This document shows, piece by piece, positions 7,203 to 15,307 of a DNA stretch of 64,000 bases; within the stretch, counting starts at the first letter, position 1; every line of letters begins with the position of its first letter. This DNA comes from Nafulsella turpanensis ZLM-10 (GTDB taxonomy: Bacteria; Bacteroidota; Bacteroidia; Cytophagales; Cyclobacteriaceae). The stretch covers positions 1 to 64,000 of the forward strand of contig NZ_ANNU01000037.1 of the NCBI RefSeq assembly GCF_000346615.1, read 5' to 3'. The notes beneath the pieces are model-generated. The model worked only from the letters and a program-made list of their open reading frames with translations, ran no database searches and was not told the origin of the DNA. The translations under genes were made by a program, and so were the position numbers.

Positions 7203-7943
7203 ATGGAAAAACATCCTTATTGTACCTCGGAAGTGTTTAAAAAAGATATTTCGGAACTTTGTGAGTTTTGTCCCTTGGTGGATATCATAGAGAACGCAAT
7301 ACAAAACCAGATTATAGCACAGGCTGATATTCAGAAGGAAATTTTATCAAAACCTGCATTTGAGGGCTATTTGAACCGAGAAATAGAAAGCGCACAGAAA
7401 AGAATGGAAAAAGAGTATCTGGAAGAGCTGCGGAATAAAGATTATAAAAAAGACCCTGGCAGACAAAATAGAATTATTCATTTCATTTGGAATAAGGAAA
7501 GAATCAAAGCATTGAATAAGTTCTTTGATGAGCATGATTCTTCCGCTAAAAGAGTCAAGAAAAGTAACGTTGATTTAGAAGAGGCTACTCCTAAATCATT
7601 AAAGGAACTATTTATTAAGCCTGAATTTGTAGGCAAGTGCATAGATATACTTAAGGAGGTAGTACCAAATCTAATTGATGGAAACAATAATTATTTAAAA
7701 GCTCCAAAGGCTGCATTTGTTTTATGGGTTGAGGAGTTGAGACGGAGACCTTTCATAAAGCCCATTAAAGATGAGTTCATAATAGCAAAGCTTTTGAATA
7801 GTTATTTTTTGGGCTTAAATATTGACCCTACCTACTTTAGGAAGGCCGATTTAGGAAAAAGAACTGAGAGTAAACGATTAGAAATGCAAATTAAACTCTC
7901 ACAATTTGCACAGGAAGAGAGAGGAGAAAGTAGAGAGAGTTAA
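7203..7943 (+). CDS. Hypothetical protein of Bacteroidota integrated elements
   Basis: 246 residues with no catalytic motif I can name. The N-terminal third has four cysteines (two in LCEFCP) and a charged helical stretch. The C-terminal half (FVGKCIDILKEVVPNLI ... AAFVLWVEELRRRPFI ... AKLLNSYFLGLNI) has the feel of a domain recurring next to integrases and excisionases in this phylum, where a central block is followed by a small helical DNA-binding-like fold. It lies between integrase and excisionase on the same strand and could be a recombination or replication accessory (inference from position). Confidence 0.7.
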   Translation: MEKHPYCTSEVFKKDISELCEFCPLVDIIENAIQNQIIAQADIQKEILSKPAFEGYLNREIESAQKRMEKEYLEELRNKDYKKDPGRQNRIIHFIWNKERIKALNKFFDEHDSSAKRVKKSNVDLEEATPKSLKELFIKPEFVGKCIDILKEVVPNLIDGNNNYLKAPKAAFVLWVEELRRRPFIKPIKDEFIIAKLLNSYFLGLNIDPTYFRKADLGKRTESKRLEMQIKLSQFAQEERGESRES

Positions 7944-7958
7944 AAGCTGAAATTTTGC

Positions 7959-7984
7959 CCATATCATAAACTATGCTGATATGG
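7959..7984. promoter_or_regulatory. Inverted repeat overlapping the excisionase-like start codon
   Basis: CCATATCA-N10-TGATATGG, perfect 8-bp arms with the ATG (7981) inside the right arm. It could be an operator for the HTH protein it precedes or an RNA hairpin masking the start. Confidence 0.5.
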
Positions 7985-8337
7985 ACAAAAAAATTTTAAT
8001 TTCTTTAGAACCTGAGGAGTTTCGCACAATCCTAATTGATAGTGTAAATTCCTGCTTGAAGTATCACCAACACAATTTTTTACCTTCAGAAAACGAAGAG
8101 GGAGATATTGTTCCAGTTCAAGGAGCAGCAGATTTTTTAGATATAAGTATTCCCACCATCTATGGGTATGTTCAGCGAAGAGAAATACCTTTTCACAAGC
8201 GTGGTAAACGTCTATATTTTTCAAAAAAAGAGCTTACAGAGTGGATAAAGGCTGGCCGTATAAAGACCGTTTCAGAAATTGAAGAAGAAGCGGTAACCTC
8301 TCTAGTATCTAGCCGGAAAGGGGGCAAAAATGCCTAA
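7981..8337 (+). CDS. Excisionase-like helix-turn-helix protein
   Basis: 118 residues. The middle contains a MerR/HTH_17-type winged helix: GAADFLDISIPTIYGYVQRR, then IPFHKRGKRLYFSKKELTEWI, the typical pattern of excisionase-family DNA-binding proteins. The N-terminus is a short amphipathic segment common in Bacteroidota versions. In elements of this kind such proteins control excision directionality or plasmid-like functions. It overlaps the next gene by 8 bp, so the two are co-transcribed. The inverted repeat over its start codon suggests autoregulation (inference). Confidence 0.85.
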   Translation: MDKKILISLEPEEFRTILIDSVNSCLKYHQHNFLPSENEEGDIVPVQGAADFLDISIPTIYGYVQRREIPFHKRGKRLYFSKKELTEWIKAGRIKTVSEIEEEAVTSLVSSRKGGKNA

Positions 8338-8566
8338 TTACAAACTCATCAAATCCGAGGTTCTTTTGGCACCAGTAGATTTGAACAAACTGGAGGCTTT
8401 GCTTCGAGCTTATGAAAAGCCAAACAACTTTTCTTTTGAATTAACCATTGAACCTTTCGGAAGTATGCTTCTGGTGACCTTAAAGGTCCCTTCCTTCGCA
8501 ATTACTGGCCTGCGCGCCGCATTATATAATCTTAACAAAAGTAGAAATGAAAAATTTATCAAATAA
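8330..8566 (+). CDS. Small hypothetical protein
   Basis: 78 residues, overlapping the excisionase-like gene by 8 bp and the following gene by 20 bp, which supports real translation within an operon. The sequence looks like a compact alpha-beta domain (NKLEALLRAYEK, then FELTIEPFGSMLLVTLKVPS, then a basic C-terminal helix). No recognisable family or motif. Confidence 0.6.
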   Translation: MPNYKLIKSEVLLAPVDLNKLEALLRAYEKPNNFSFELTIEPFGSMLLVTLKVPSFAITGLRAALYNLNKSRNEKFIK

Positions 8567-8999
8567 ACCAGCAAACCAAAACAAAAAAAATAACCAAGGA
8601 GCCGAAATTTTCTGTCCTATGTGCTCCTGTATCAAACCAAAAGAATATAAAGGTTGGGCGGAAGAATCTAAGCTTTGCCTGGATGGGGGAATTAGCAAAT
8701 CTTATAGGCGGATGGACGGAAAGGAGAATGAAATTAAAAATGGTAAAATAGTTCGACCCGATTGGTTGGAAGTTCATCTCGCCATACAGCAACTTCAGCC
8801 AATTTCGCCCCTGAAATTATCAGAGGTAGTGAAAATGAGTATCCGCCAGGTCGTTCGGCATTTGAATGAACTTCAAAAAGCAGGATGGATAAAGGAGGCA
8901 TTTACAGAAAGGAGTGAAGTGTCTGGTGAAATGGTAAAGTATTACAGTGATGTTAATGGAGTGCCTGAGAAAAAGCCAGAGTGCTGTATTCAATTCTAG
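8547..8999 (+). CDS. Winged-helix DNA-binding protein with N-terminal cysteines
   Basis: 150 residues. The N-terminal third has a CPMCSC pair and a later Cys that might bind metal. The C-terminal part reads as a winged helix: LEVHLAIQQLQPISPLKLS, SIRQVVRHLNELQKAGWI, then a wing. Proteins like this in replication modules are often copy-control or initiation regulators. Its stop at 8997-8999 lies 8 bp before the ATG of the RepA-like ATPase, so the two form one transcription unit. The exact role is not known. Confidence 0.65.
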   Translation: MKNLSNKPANQNKKNNQGAEIFCPMCSCIKPKEYKGWAEESKLCLDGGISKSYRRMDGKENEIKNGKIVRPDWLEVHLAIQQLQPISPLKLSEVVKMSIRQVVRHLNELQKAGWIKEAFTERSEVSGEMVKYYSDVNGVPEKKPECCIQF

Positions 9000-9007
9000 T
9001 CCCTGGT

Positions 9008-10090
9008 ATGAATAAACCTATTTCTGAACAGGAAAGCAACCCTTTGCATGACCCTAGAAAGCTGAACGCTTATTTCCAGGAGCTACTGCAAAATAACAGC
9101 AAAGCAAATGAATGCAAGGGGTTGTTTACTGTTAAACCCGCAAACGCATGGATTGATAGTGCCAGAAAGCGGCCAATTCCGCGCATGTTATTTGGAGAGT
9201 TTTGGTTTGAAGGAGAACTATGTATTCTGTTTGCAGACACTAATCTAGGGAAGTCCATTCTGGCAGTACAGATAGCAAACAGCATAAGTCGTGGTCTGGG
9301 GATTGGTGGCTTCAAACTGGAGGCACAGAAACAAGCGGTACTTTACTTTGATTTTGAGCTCTCAGATAAGCAGTTTGAAAACCGGTACTCAGTTAACTTC
9401 GAGGTGCACTATGTGTGGGACGATAAATTTTTCAGGGTAGAAATAAATCCGGACGCTGAAATTCCGGATAAGCAAAGTTTTGAAGACTACCTGAACAGTT
9501 CATTAGAGAGAGCAATAGTAGAAACGGGTGCCAAGGTTCTGGTGATAGACAACCTTACTTACCTGAAGAATGAAACCGAGAGGGCTAAAGATGCACTGCC
9601 TTTGATGAAGCACCTGAAGGCTCTAAAAAGCAAGTATGGTTTATCTATTATGGCTTTGGCTCATACCCCCAAGCGAGACTCTTCCAAGCCGTTAACTGGC
9701 AACGACTTACAAGGGAGCCGGATGTTACTAAATTTTTGCGATAGTTGTTTTGCTATAGGTGCTAGCCGTCAGGATAGCCACCTAAGGTATATTAAACAGA
9801 TTAAACAGCGGAATACTGAGCAAATTTATGGTGACGATAATGTCTGTCTCTGTCAAATTGAAAAGCCACATAATTTTCTGCAGTTTTCCTTTATAGGCTG
9901 TGTAGCTGAATGGGACCATCTAAAGCAATCAAGCGAAGGAGATAAAGAAAAGCGTAATGCTGAAGTATTGGAGCTGCATAGGCAGGGAATTTCAAACGTT
10001 GATATTGCAAAAAGATATGGCGTCTCGGAGGGGGCTGTTCGGAAATGGCTTAAAAAAGCAGAAGCAGTAGAAGACGAGAAAACAAAATAG
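9008..10090 (+). CDS. RepA-like AAA ATPase (AAA_25) with C-terminal HTH
   Basis: 360 residues from ATG 9008; a GTG at 8981 is possible but less likely. The RecA/DnaB-like core has a Walker A variant ADTNLGKSIL (residues 76-85), a Walker B VLVIDNLTYL, and the GSRMLLNFCDS / RYIKQIKQRN segment typical of plasmid RepA hexameric helicases and AAA_25 proteins. The last 50 residues form a helix-turn-helix (VDIAKRYGVSEGAVRKWLKK), which may tether the ATPase to DNA. It is followed at once by an iteron-like palindrome and a Toprim protein, so this is probably the element's replication helicase. Confidence 0.85.
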   Translation: MNKPISEQESNPLHDPRKLNAYFQELLQNNSKANECKGLFTVKPANAWIDSARKRPIPRMLFGEFWFEGELCILFADTNLGKSILAVQIANSISRGLGIGGFKLEAQKQAVLYFDFELSDKQFENRYSVNFEVHYVWDDKFFRVEINPDAEIPDKQSFEDYLNSSLERAIVETGAKVLVIDNLTYLKNETERAKDALPLMKHLKALKSKYGLSIMALAHTPKRDSSKPLTGNDLQGSRMLLNFCDSCFAIGASRQDSHLRYIKQIKQRNTEQIYGDDNVCLCQIEKPHNFLQFSFIGCVAEWDHLKQSSEGDKEKRNAEVLELHRQGISNVDIAKRYGVSEGAVRKWLKKAEAVEDEKTK

Positions 10091-10096
10091 ACTGGT

Positions 10097-10147
10097 TCGT
10101 ACCAATCGTACTGGTCGTACCAGATACGATTGGTACGATTGGTACGA
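10097..10147. repeat. Iteron-like 51-bp palindrome; candidate origin or operator
   Basis: Three 9-bp direct units (TCGTACCAA, TCGTACTGG, TCGTACCAG; 10097-10123) are followed by three units of the same motif in inverted order (core TACGATTGG; ~10124-10147). The two halves form a long inverted repeat. It fills the gap between the RepA-like ATPase stop and the next start, and it cannot be explained by coding sequence. Confidence 0.75.
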
Positions 10148-10163
10148 GAAAGGAGAAGGTGAG

Positions 10164-11282
10164 ATGACTGAATACCAATATAGGCTTGAGCTATATTCGG
10201 GAATGAGCAGCAGGTATCGATGTCCTGAGTGCGGTAAAAACAGAGCCTTTAGCCGGTATGTTGCTGTTGAAACCGGCCAGCATATTTCTGAGGAGGTGGG
10301 GAGGTGTAACCGGGAAATAAACTGTGGCTACCATTACACGCCAAACCAATATTTTCAAAAAAAAGGGAAACCAACCTGTAGCAAAAAAATAGTTTTAGAT
10401 GCTCCAACCTTAAGCAGCAAAGGGTTAACTCAAACAGCTTCTTTTATGTCAACTGATGTTTTTCATAGGAGCCACAAGGGGTACGAGGAAAACCTCTTTG
10501 TTCGCTACCTCAGAAGCATTTTTCCTGAGCTAGTAGTTACTGAACTTGTAAGCAGGTATCATATCGGAACGTCCAAGCACTGGCCAGGAGCTACTGTTTT
10601 CTGGCAGGTAGATACTAATGGGAGAGTTAGGGCCGGCAAAATAATGCTTTACGACCCTTATTCAGGTACAAGGGTAAAGAAGCCGTTTAACCATGTTTAC
10701 TGGGCTCATACAGCACTAAATCTATCAGGTTTCAAGCTGGAGCAATGTTTCTTTGGGGAGCATTTATTAGAAGATAATACCAAACCTGTTGCTGTTGTAG
10801 AAAGTGAGAAAACGGCCATTATAGCAAGTGCATACATTCCGGATTTCGTGTGGCTTGCATCGGGTGGTGCTTCAAACCTGAATGCCAGGATGTGCAAGGT
10901 ACTAAAAGGCCGGATGGTCTATTTTTTCCCAGACCTCAATGCTTATGATAAATGGCAGGAAAAGGCTGCAGAGTTCTCCAGGCTAATGCCTGAAACAAGC
11001 TTCCAGGTTGATACTCTGCTTGAGATATTTGCTGCTGAAAAAGAGCGGAAGAAAGGGTGCGATTTAGCGGATTACCTTATTAGTTTTAACCACCGTAAAT
11101 TTCATAGCCAGGAGGAGGTTCAGATTTGCGATAAACCTTCAGTCCAAAAAATAGCTGAGGACAAACTGGTCGCTTTGAAAATAAACCAAGATGCCGCATT
11201 TGAACGACTAAAAGAAAAATACCCTAACCTCTGCATTCTTACTGACCGATTGAAACTCGATATTGTTGGTCGAAGAAATTGA
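10164..11282 (+). CDS. Zinc-finger/Toprim primase-like protein (DUF6371-type)
   Basis: 372 residues. The N-terminus carries a zinc ribbon (Cys20, Cys23, Cys48, Cys54: YRCPECGK ... GRCNREINCGYHYTP) as in Bacteroidota DUF6371 proteins and CHC2-type primases. The C-terminal half has Toprim-like motifs: Glu213 in VAVVESEKTAII and Asp257 in VYFFPDLNAYDKW. Together with the upstream helicase this resembles a primase-helicase replication pair. The start follows AAAGGAGAAGGTGAG, a good ribosome binding site, directly after the iteron palindrome. Confidence 0.8.
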   Translation: MTEYQYRLELYSGMSSRYRCPECGKNRAFSRYVAVETGQHISEEVGRCNREINCGYHYTPNQYFQKKGKPTCSKKIVLDAPTLSSKGLTQTASFMSTDVFHRSHKGYEENLFVRYLRSIFPELVVTELVSRYHIGTSKHWPGATVFWQVDTNGRVRAGKIMLYDPYSGTRVKKPFNHVYWAHTALNLSGFKLEQCFFGEHLLEDNTKPVAVVESEKTAIIASAYIPDFVWLASGGASNLNARMCKVLKGRMVYFFPDLNAYDKWQEKAAEFSRLMPETSFQVDTLLEIFAAEKERKKGCDLADYLISFNHRKFHSQEEVQICDKPSVQKIAEDKLVALKINQDAAFERLKEKYPNLCILTDRLKLDIVGRRN

Positions 11283-11355
11283 ATTGTAAATGGGAGTTTA
11301 GTAAATTATAGACTGAACGTTAGTTTTTTATCTAAGTAGACGAAAATAGATAACC

Positions 11356-11622
11356 ATGGCCAGAGGAAAGAAAACCGGCGGAAGAAAGAGAGGCACTCCG
11401 AATAAAGCTACAGCTGAGGTAAAAGATAAAATAGCCGCTGTGTTCAGCGAATATGGACAGGAGCAGATGCTGGCTGATTTCATGGATTTAAAGCCCCTGG
11501 AGCGGCTGCGGCTATTTGCCTCTCTGGCCGAGTACCTGACTCCTAAACAAACACGAGCAAGTGACGAGCAAAAGAATGAGGTTCCTGGTGTAGTGCTATA
11601 CCTACCGGATAATAGTAGATGA
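11356..11622 (+). CDS. Small basic protein, terminase-small-subunit-like N-terminus
   Basis: 88 residues. It starts MARGKKTGGRKRGTPNKATA, the GGRxxGTPNK signature seen at the N-terminus of many phage and element proteins, including small terminase-like ones. A short helical region (FMDLKPLERLRLFASLAEYL) and a hydrophobic tail follow. If it is a small terminase it would point to a phage-satellite lifestyle, but the signature is not specific enough to decide. About 70 bp separate it from the Toprim gene. Confidence 0.6.
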   Translation: MARGKKTGGRKRGTPNKATAEVKDKIAAVFSEYGQEQMLADFMDLKPLERLRLFASLAEYLTPKQTRASDEQKNEVPGVVLYLPDNSR

Positions 11623-11826
11623 GCTTTGTTCCTTTTAAGGTTCTGGGCAAGGGGAATTACCGTAGGCTCCATATTTATCCAAGGCTAATCCAAAATAAGC
11701 TCGACTAATAGGATTTAAAAACCAAAACGATTAGGTTGCGGTGGTAAGGCTTGTGGGTAGGTTTCCAATAAAACCGAGCTTTATAACCTGGTTGCTCTTT
11801 AAATCAAGTAGCCCCCTTTTTGATAT

Positions 11827-12456
11827 ATGAGCAAAGTAAATTTAACTGAAGAAATAATTGAAACGGCTTATCGTTTGCTTATCCATAAACTAGCTTATGG
11901 AGGGTTGACAGCAAAAAACGAGGCAGCATTTCAGCTGGAGTTTGGTCACATTCTGAAGACGTTGGGGCAGTTGTACGAATTTGACCTTGAGGATAAATTT
12001 CACCTTGAATTTGAAACTTATATTAACCTGGCAACACAGAGCATAAAGAGTAAATCAGACCGTGCTAGAGTAGATATCTTGATTACTTACCAGGATAAAA
12101 AAACAAAAGCTAAAGCGGCAATTGAACTGAAGTTTTATAAAAAAGCTAATCACAGAGAGCCGAATAATAGATATGATGTGTTTAAGGATATTTCGAACCT
12201 TGAGCTATACAAAGAACACGGGATAGGCCTCTGCTATTTTATCCTGGCGACCGACCATAGGCATTATGTAAATCAAGAAAGGTATTCTGTAGACACTGAA
12301 GATTTTGATTTTAGAAACAACAGTGTATATAAAGCAGGGACCATTTTACAGTACAAAACCACAAACCCCTATGGTCCTGATTTAATGCTAAAACAAAATT
12401 ATAAGTTTTGCTGGGATAACGTCAAGGACTTGTATTTTCTTAAAATTAAGATATAA
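11827..12456 (+). CDS. PD-(D/E)XK nuclease-like protein
   Basis: 209 residues, AT-rich. A helical N-terminus is followed by Asp83 in DRARVDILITY and Glu100-x-Lys102 in AAIELKFYKK, the D...ExK core of restriction-endonuclease-like nucleases. A later segment (LELYKEHGIGLCYFILATDH) fits the remaining strand-helix part of that fold. No helicase, methylase or specificity domain is attached. It stands 110 bp upstream of the FRG gene on the same strand, and the two may form a defence pair (inference). Substrate unknown. Confidence 0.7.
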   Translation: MSKVNLTEEIIETAYRLLIHKLAYGGLTAKNEAAFQLEFGHILKTLGQLYEFDLEDKFHLEFETYINLATQSIKSKSDRARVDILITYQDKKTKAKAAIELKFYKKANHREPNNRYDVFKDISNLELYKEHGIGLCYFILATDHRHYVNQERYSVDTEDFDFRNNSVYKAGTILQYKTTNPYGPDLMLKQNYKFCWDNVKDLYFLKIKI

Positions 12457-12565
12457 ACTTCTGGTTGGTAACTATAAGTTTTATTTAATCACGATAACTA
12501 GAGTGCCTGCTGGAGGACATGGGATATTTTCTCATCAAGTTTGGCCATGCACAATCCTTTAACTA

Positions 12566-13558
12566 ATGGGACAGCTACCAATTTACAGTTCATTTCTGGA
12601 GAAAAATGATAAATTCGTTGTTGATGACCACTTTTTCCGTATTGACACGGTTGAGCAATTTGATAAGTGGTATTCATTTATGACGAGAAGAGTAGATGAG
12701 AAGATAGAAAAGTCTAAGACCGAACGAACAAATATAAATAATATGTTCAGAGGAATGGGGGAGGCTAAATATAAGCTTATGACTTCCTCACAAAGGTTTT
12801 GGATTACAAACGAACTTGAACAATGGTGGAGGCCAAGAAGATATCTAGAGTTTATTCAGGTATTCGTTCAAAATGCCAGAAAGAAACTGTTGTTCAAAAA
12901 AGTTTTTGAATATTATAAGCTTGCTCCGAACCAAAGAGATTTCCCGATACTCAGTATTCTTCAGCATTATGGTGCTCCCACTCCTTTAATGGACTGGACA
13001 TATAACCTTGATGTTGCGTTATTTTTTGCGTCGGAAAATGCCCGACCGAGTTACTCCACAAATGAAATTGACCATTATTTTTCAATCTACCACATTGAAA
13101 AAAACAAGCAGCACTATAAGGAATTTTATAACCTTTTAGATTATAGTGGTGGTAGTTTTCCTCAAATAACCACTTTTTATGGTTGGGAAGATTACCAAAA
13201 TTCAATCTTCTACATATCTGATTTTGAGGACAAAAGAATTCCAAGTAGGAGCTTTGTGGATGAAAGGCCGATAACAACGTTTTACAACCAAAATATAATT
13301 CCACAAGAAGGACTTTTTATATTTAACCCTTTCCCAGATAAGCCCCTAGAAGATTGCTTTAACACCAACCATAGTCAAAGAGGGAACAACTTAGAGCTCT
13401 TGCCATTTAGCTGCTTTAATATTCGTAAAGATTTGGGTGAATATGTGAGGAGAAGGATTAAGCGAAATGGAATTGATAGTAAATTTATTTATCCAGAGTT
13501 AAAAAAATATTGTAATGATTTAGTGGAAGAATTCCTCGACCAAGCAGTTGAAAGGTAA
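12566..13558 (+). CDS. FRG-domain protein
   Basis: 330 residues. It has the family's namesake FRG motif (residues 61-63, NNMFRGMGEAKYKLM) and the second hallmark LQHYGAPTPLMDW (residues 132-144) followed by DVALFFASENA. FRG proteins occur in mobile and defence-rich regions; their biochemical activity is not settled. The C-terminal ~150 residues show nothing I recognise. It is AT-rich like the nuclease-like gene before it and unlike hsdM after it, which suggests those two arrived together. Confidence 0.85.
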   Translation: MGQLPIYSSFLEKNDKFVVDDHFFRIDTVEQFDKWYSFMTRRVDEKIEKSKTERTNINNMFRGMGEAKYKLMTSSQRFWITNELEQWWRPRRYLEFIQVFVQNARKKLLFKKVFEYYKLAPNQRDFPILSILQHYGAPTPLMDWTYNLDVALFFASENARPSYSTNEIDHYFSIYHIEKNKQHYKEFYNLLDYSGGSFPQITTFYGWEDYQNSIFYISDFEDKRIPSRSFVDERPITTFYNQNIIPQEGLFIFNPFPDKPLEDCFNTNHSQRGNNLELLPFSCFNIRKDLGEYVRRRIKRNGIDSKFIYPELKKYCNDLVEEFLDQAVER

Positions 13559-13750
13559 CTAATCATATAAACTTGTTACATGAGAGTTGTTTCGCTTTTA
13601 TCCTTGGCTAGAAAATAGGTGCTATATAAATGCAGATTATATTTAAAATTAAAGACAACTAATTTCAACAAATCATAAATTCCCCTACAAACTTTTTCTC
13701 ATTGTATCCGAAGATTCCCTATCTTGATACCCTTTTCAACCAATGTGCAG

Positions 13751-15307
13751 ATGGATAAATTACGATTGGATACCCTGGAGTCCTGGCTTTGGGATTCTGC
13801 GAATATATTGCGGGGCAGCATCGACAGCTCCGATTTTAAAAATTATATCTTCGGACTGCTGTTCCTGAAGCGGGCGAATGACGTGTTCGAGGAAGAAGTG
13901 GAAGCCATCATGGAACAGGAAGGGATTTCCCGGGAAGACGCCGAGGATGAAACCTATTTTTACATCCCCCAGGAAGCCCGCTGGGATGAAATTAAGAAAC
14001 ATACCGAGAATATAGGCATAGCGCTTGACAAAGCCTTTGCCGCTATTGAACGGGAGAATACCAGCCTTGAGGGCGTACTGACTGCCACCAAGTTCGGAGA
14101 TACCGAGAAGCTGAGCGACGAGGTGTTACAGCGTCTGCTCCGGCACTTCAACCAGTACTCGCTCCGTAGTGCCGACCTTTACAAGCCCGACATCCTCGGC
14201 GATGCCTACGAATACCTTATTCAGCAGTTTGCCGATGATGCCGGTAAAAAAGGCGGGGAATTCTATACCCCACGAGGCGTAGTAAAGCTGATTGTAGAGC
14301 TGATAAAACCGCAACCGAAGAACCGGGTGTATGACCCTACCTGCGGCTCTGGTGGTATGCTGATTGAATCTGCCCGCTATGTGGCGGAGCAGCCGGATGG
14401 CAAGGTGGGTAAGAACATCAATATATCGCTGTACGGACAGGAAAAGAACCTGGGCACCTGGGCCATCGGGAAGCTGAACATGATTCTGCACAACTTCATG
14501 GATGCCGACCTGCGCAAAGGCGATACACTTACCGACCCTAAGCACAAGGACGAGAACGGGGAGCTGCTGCTTTTTGACCGGGTAATAGCCAACCCTCCTT
14601 TCTCCCAGGGTGAATGGTGGGGACCAGCGGAATCCAGTATTGAGGTGAAGCTGGACAAGAACGGTAAAGAGAAAAAGCTTACGCCCAAGTACGATAAAGA
14701 GGTAGTAGATAAGTGGGGCCGCTTCCAGTTTGGGATTCCGCCCCGGGGCTATGCCGACCTGGCTTTCCTCCAGCACATGATTGCCGTACTCAGGCAGGAT
14801 GGCCGGGCAGGCGTAGTGCTGCCGCATGGCACGCTCTTCCGCAGCGGGGCCGAAGGCAAGATACGGGAGAAGTTGCTGAAGGCTGACTTGGTGGAAGGCA
14901 TTGTAGGCTTGCCGGCTGCCCTCTTTTACAATACTGGCATTCCTGCCTCTGTCTGGATTATCAATAAAAATAAGCCTGCGCATTTGAAGAACAAGGTACT
15001 GATTGTGGATGCCAGCGGAGAATACAAAGAAGGCAAAAACCAGAACGAGCTGCTGGAAGCCCATATCGAAAAGATAGTAAGCGCCTACGATGCGCAGGGA
15101 GATGCCGATAAATTCATGCGGGTAGTGCAGCTAGAGGAGATAAAGGAAAACGACTACAACCTGAATATCTCCCGCTACATCGACACCAGCGAGCCGGAAC
15201 CGGAAGTGGACCTGGCCCTGGTGCAGGAGAACATCCGGGAACTGGAGGAGCGGGAACAGGAAATTGATGAAAAGTTAGCCACCTTTTTAAATGAGCTGGG
15301 GATATGA
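13751..15307 (+). CDS. hsdM: Type I restriction-modification DNA methyltransferase subunit
   Basis: 518 residues from ATG 13751; a TTG at 13724 would add nine residues. The N-terminal HsdM_N domain is followed by an N6-adenine methylase with the SAM motif DPTCGSGGML (195-204) and the catalytic NPPF (281-284), plus GGEFYTPRGVV before motif I. With HsdS it forms the modification enzyme; with HsdR it restricts unmodified DNA. It overlaps hsdS by 4 bp (ATGA), so translation is coupled. It is GC-richer than the preceding FRG gene. Confidence 0.97.
   Translation: MDKLRLDTLESWLWDSANILRGSIDSSDFKNYIFGLLFLKRANDVFEEEVEAIMEQEGISREDAEDETYFYIPQEARWDEIKKHTENIGIALDKAFAAIERENTSLEGVLTATKFGDTEKLSDEVLQRLLRHFNQYSLRSADLYKPDILGDAYEYLIQQFADDAGKKGGEFYTPRGVVKLIVELIKPQPKNRVYDPTCGSGGMLIESARYVAEQPDGKVGKNINISLYGQEKNLGTWAIGKLNMILHNFMDADLRKGDTLTDPKHKDENGELLLFDRVIANPPFSQGEWWGPAESSIEVKLDKNGKEKKLTPKYDKEVVDKWGRFQFGIPPRGYADLAFLQHMIAVLRQDGRAGVVLPHGTLFRSGAEGKIREKLLKADLVEGIVGLPAALFYNTGIPASVWIINKNKPAHLKNKVLIVDASGEYKEGKNQNELLEAHIEKIVSAYDAQGDADKFMRVVQLEEIKENDYNLNISRYIDTSEPEPEVDLALVQENIRELEEREQEIDEKLATFLNELGI

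Noticed and set aside
10097-10147. CRISPR array
   Set aside because: Units are 9 bp with no spacers and half are inverted; no cas genes are nearby. It fits iterons or an operator.
14126-15064. 312-codon open frame on the minus strand
   Set aside because: It is antisense to hsdM, whose motifs are complete. The predicted protein has no family resemblance.
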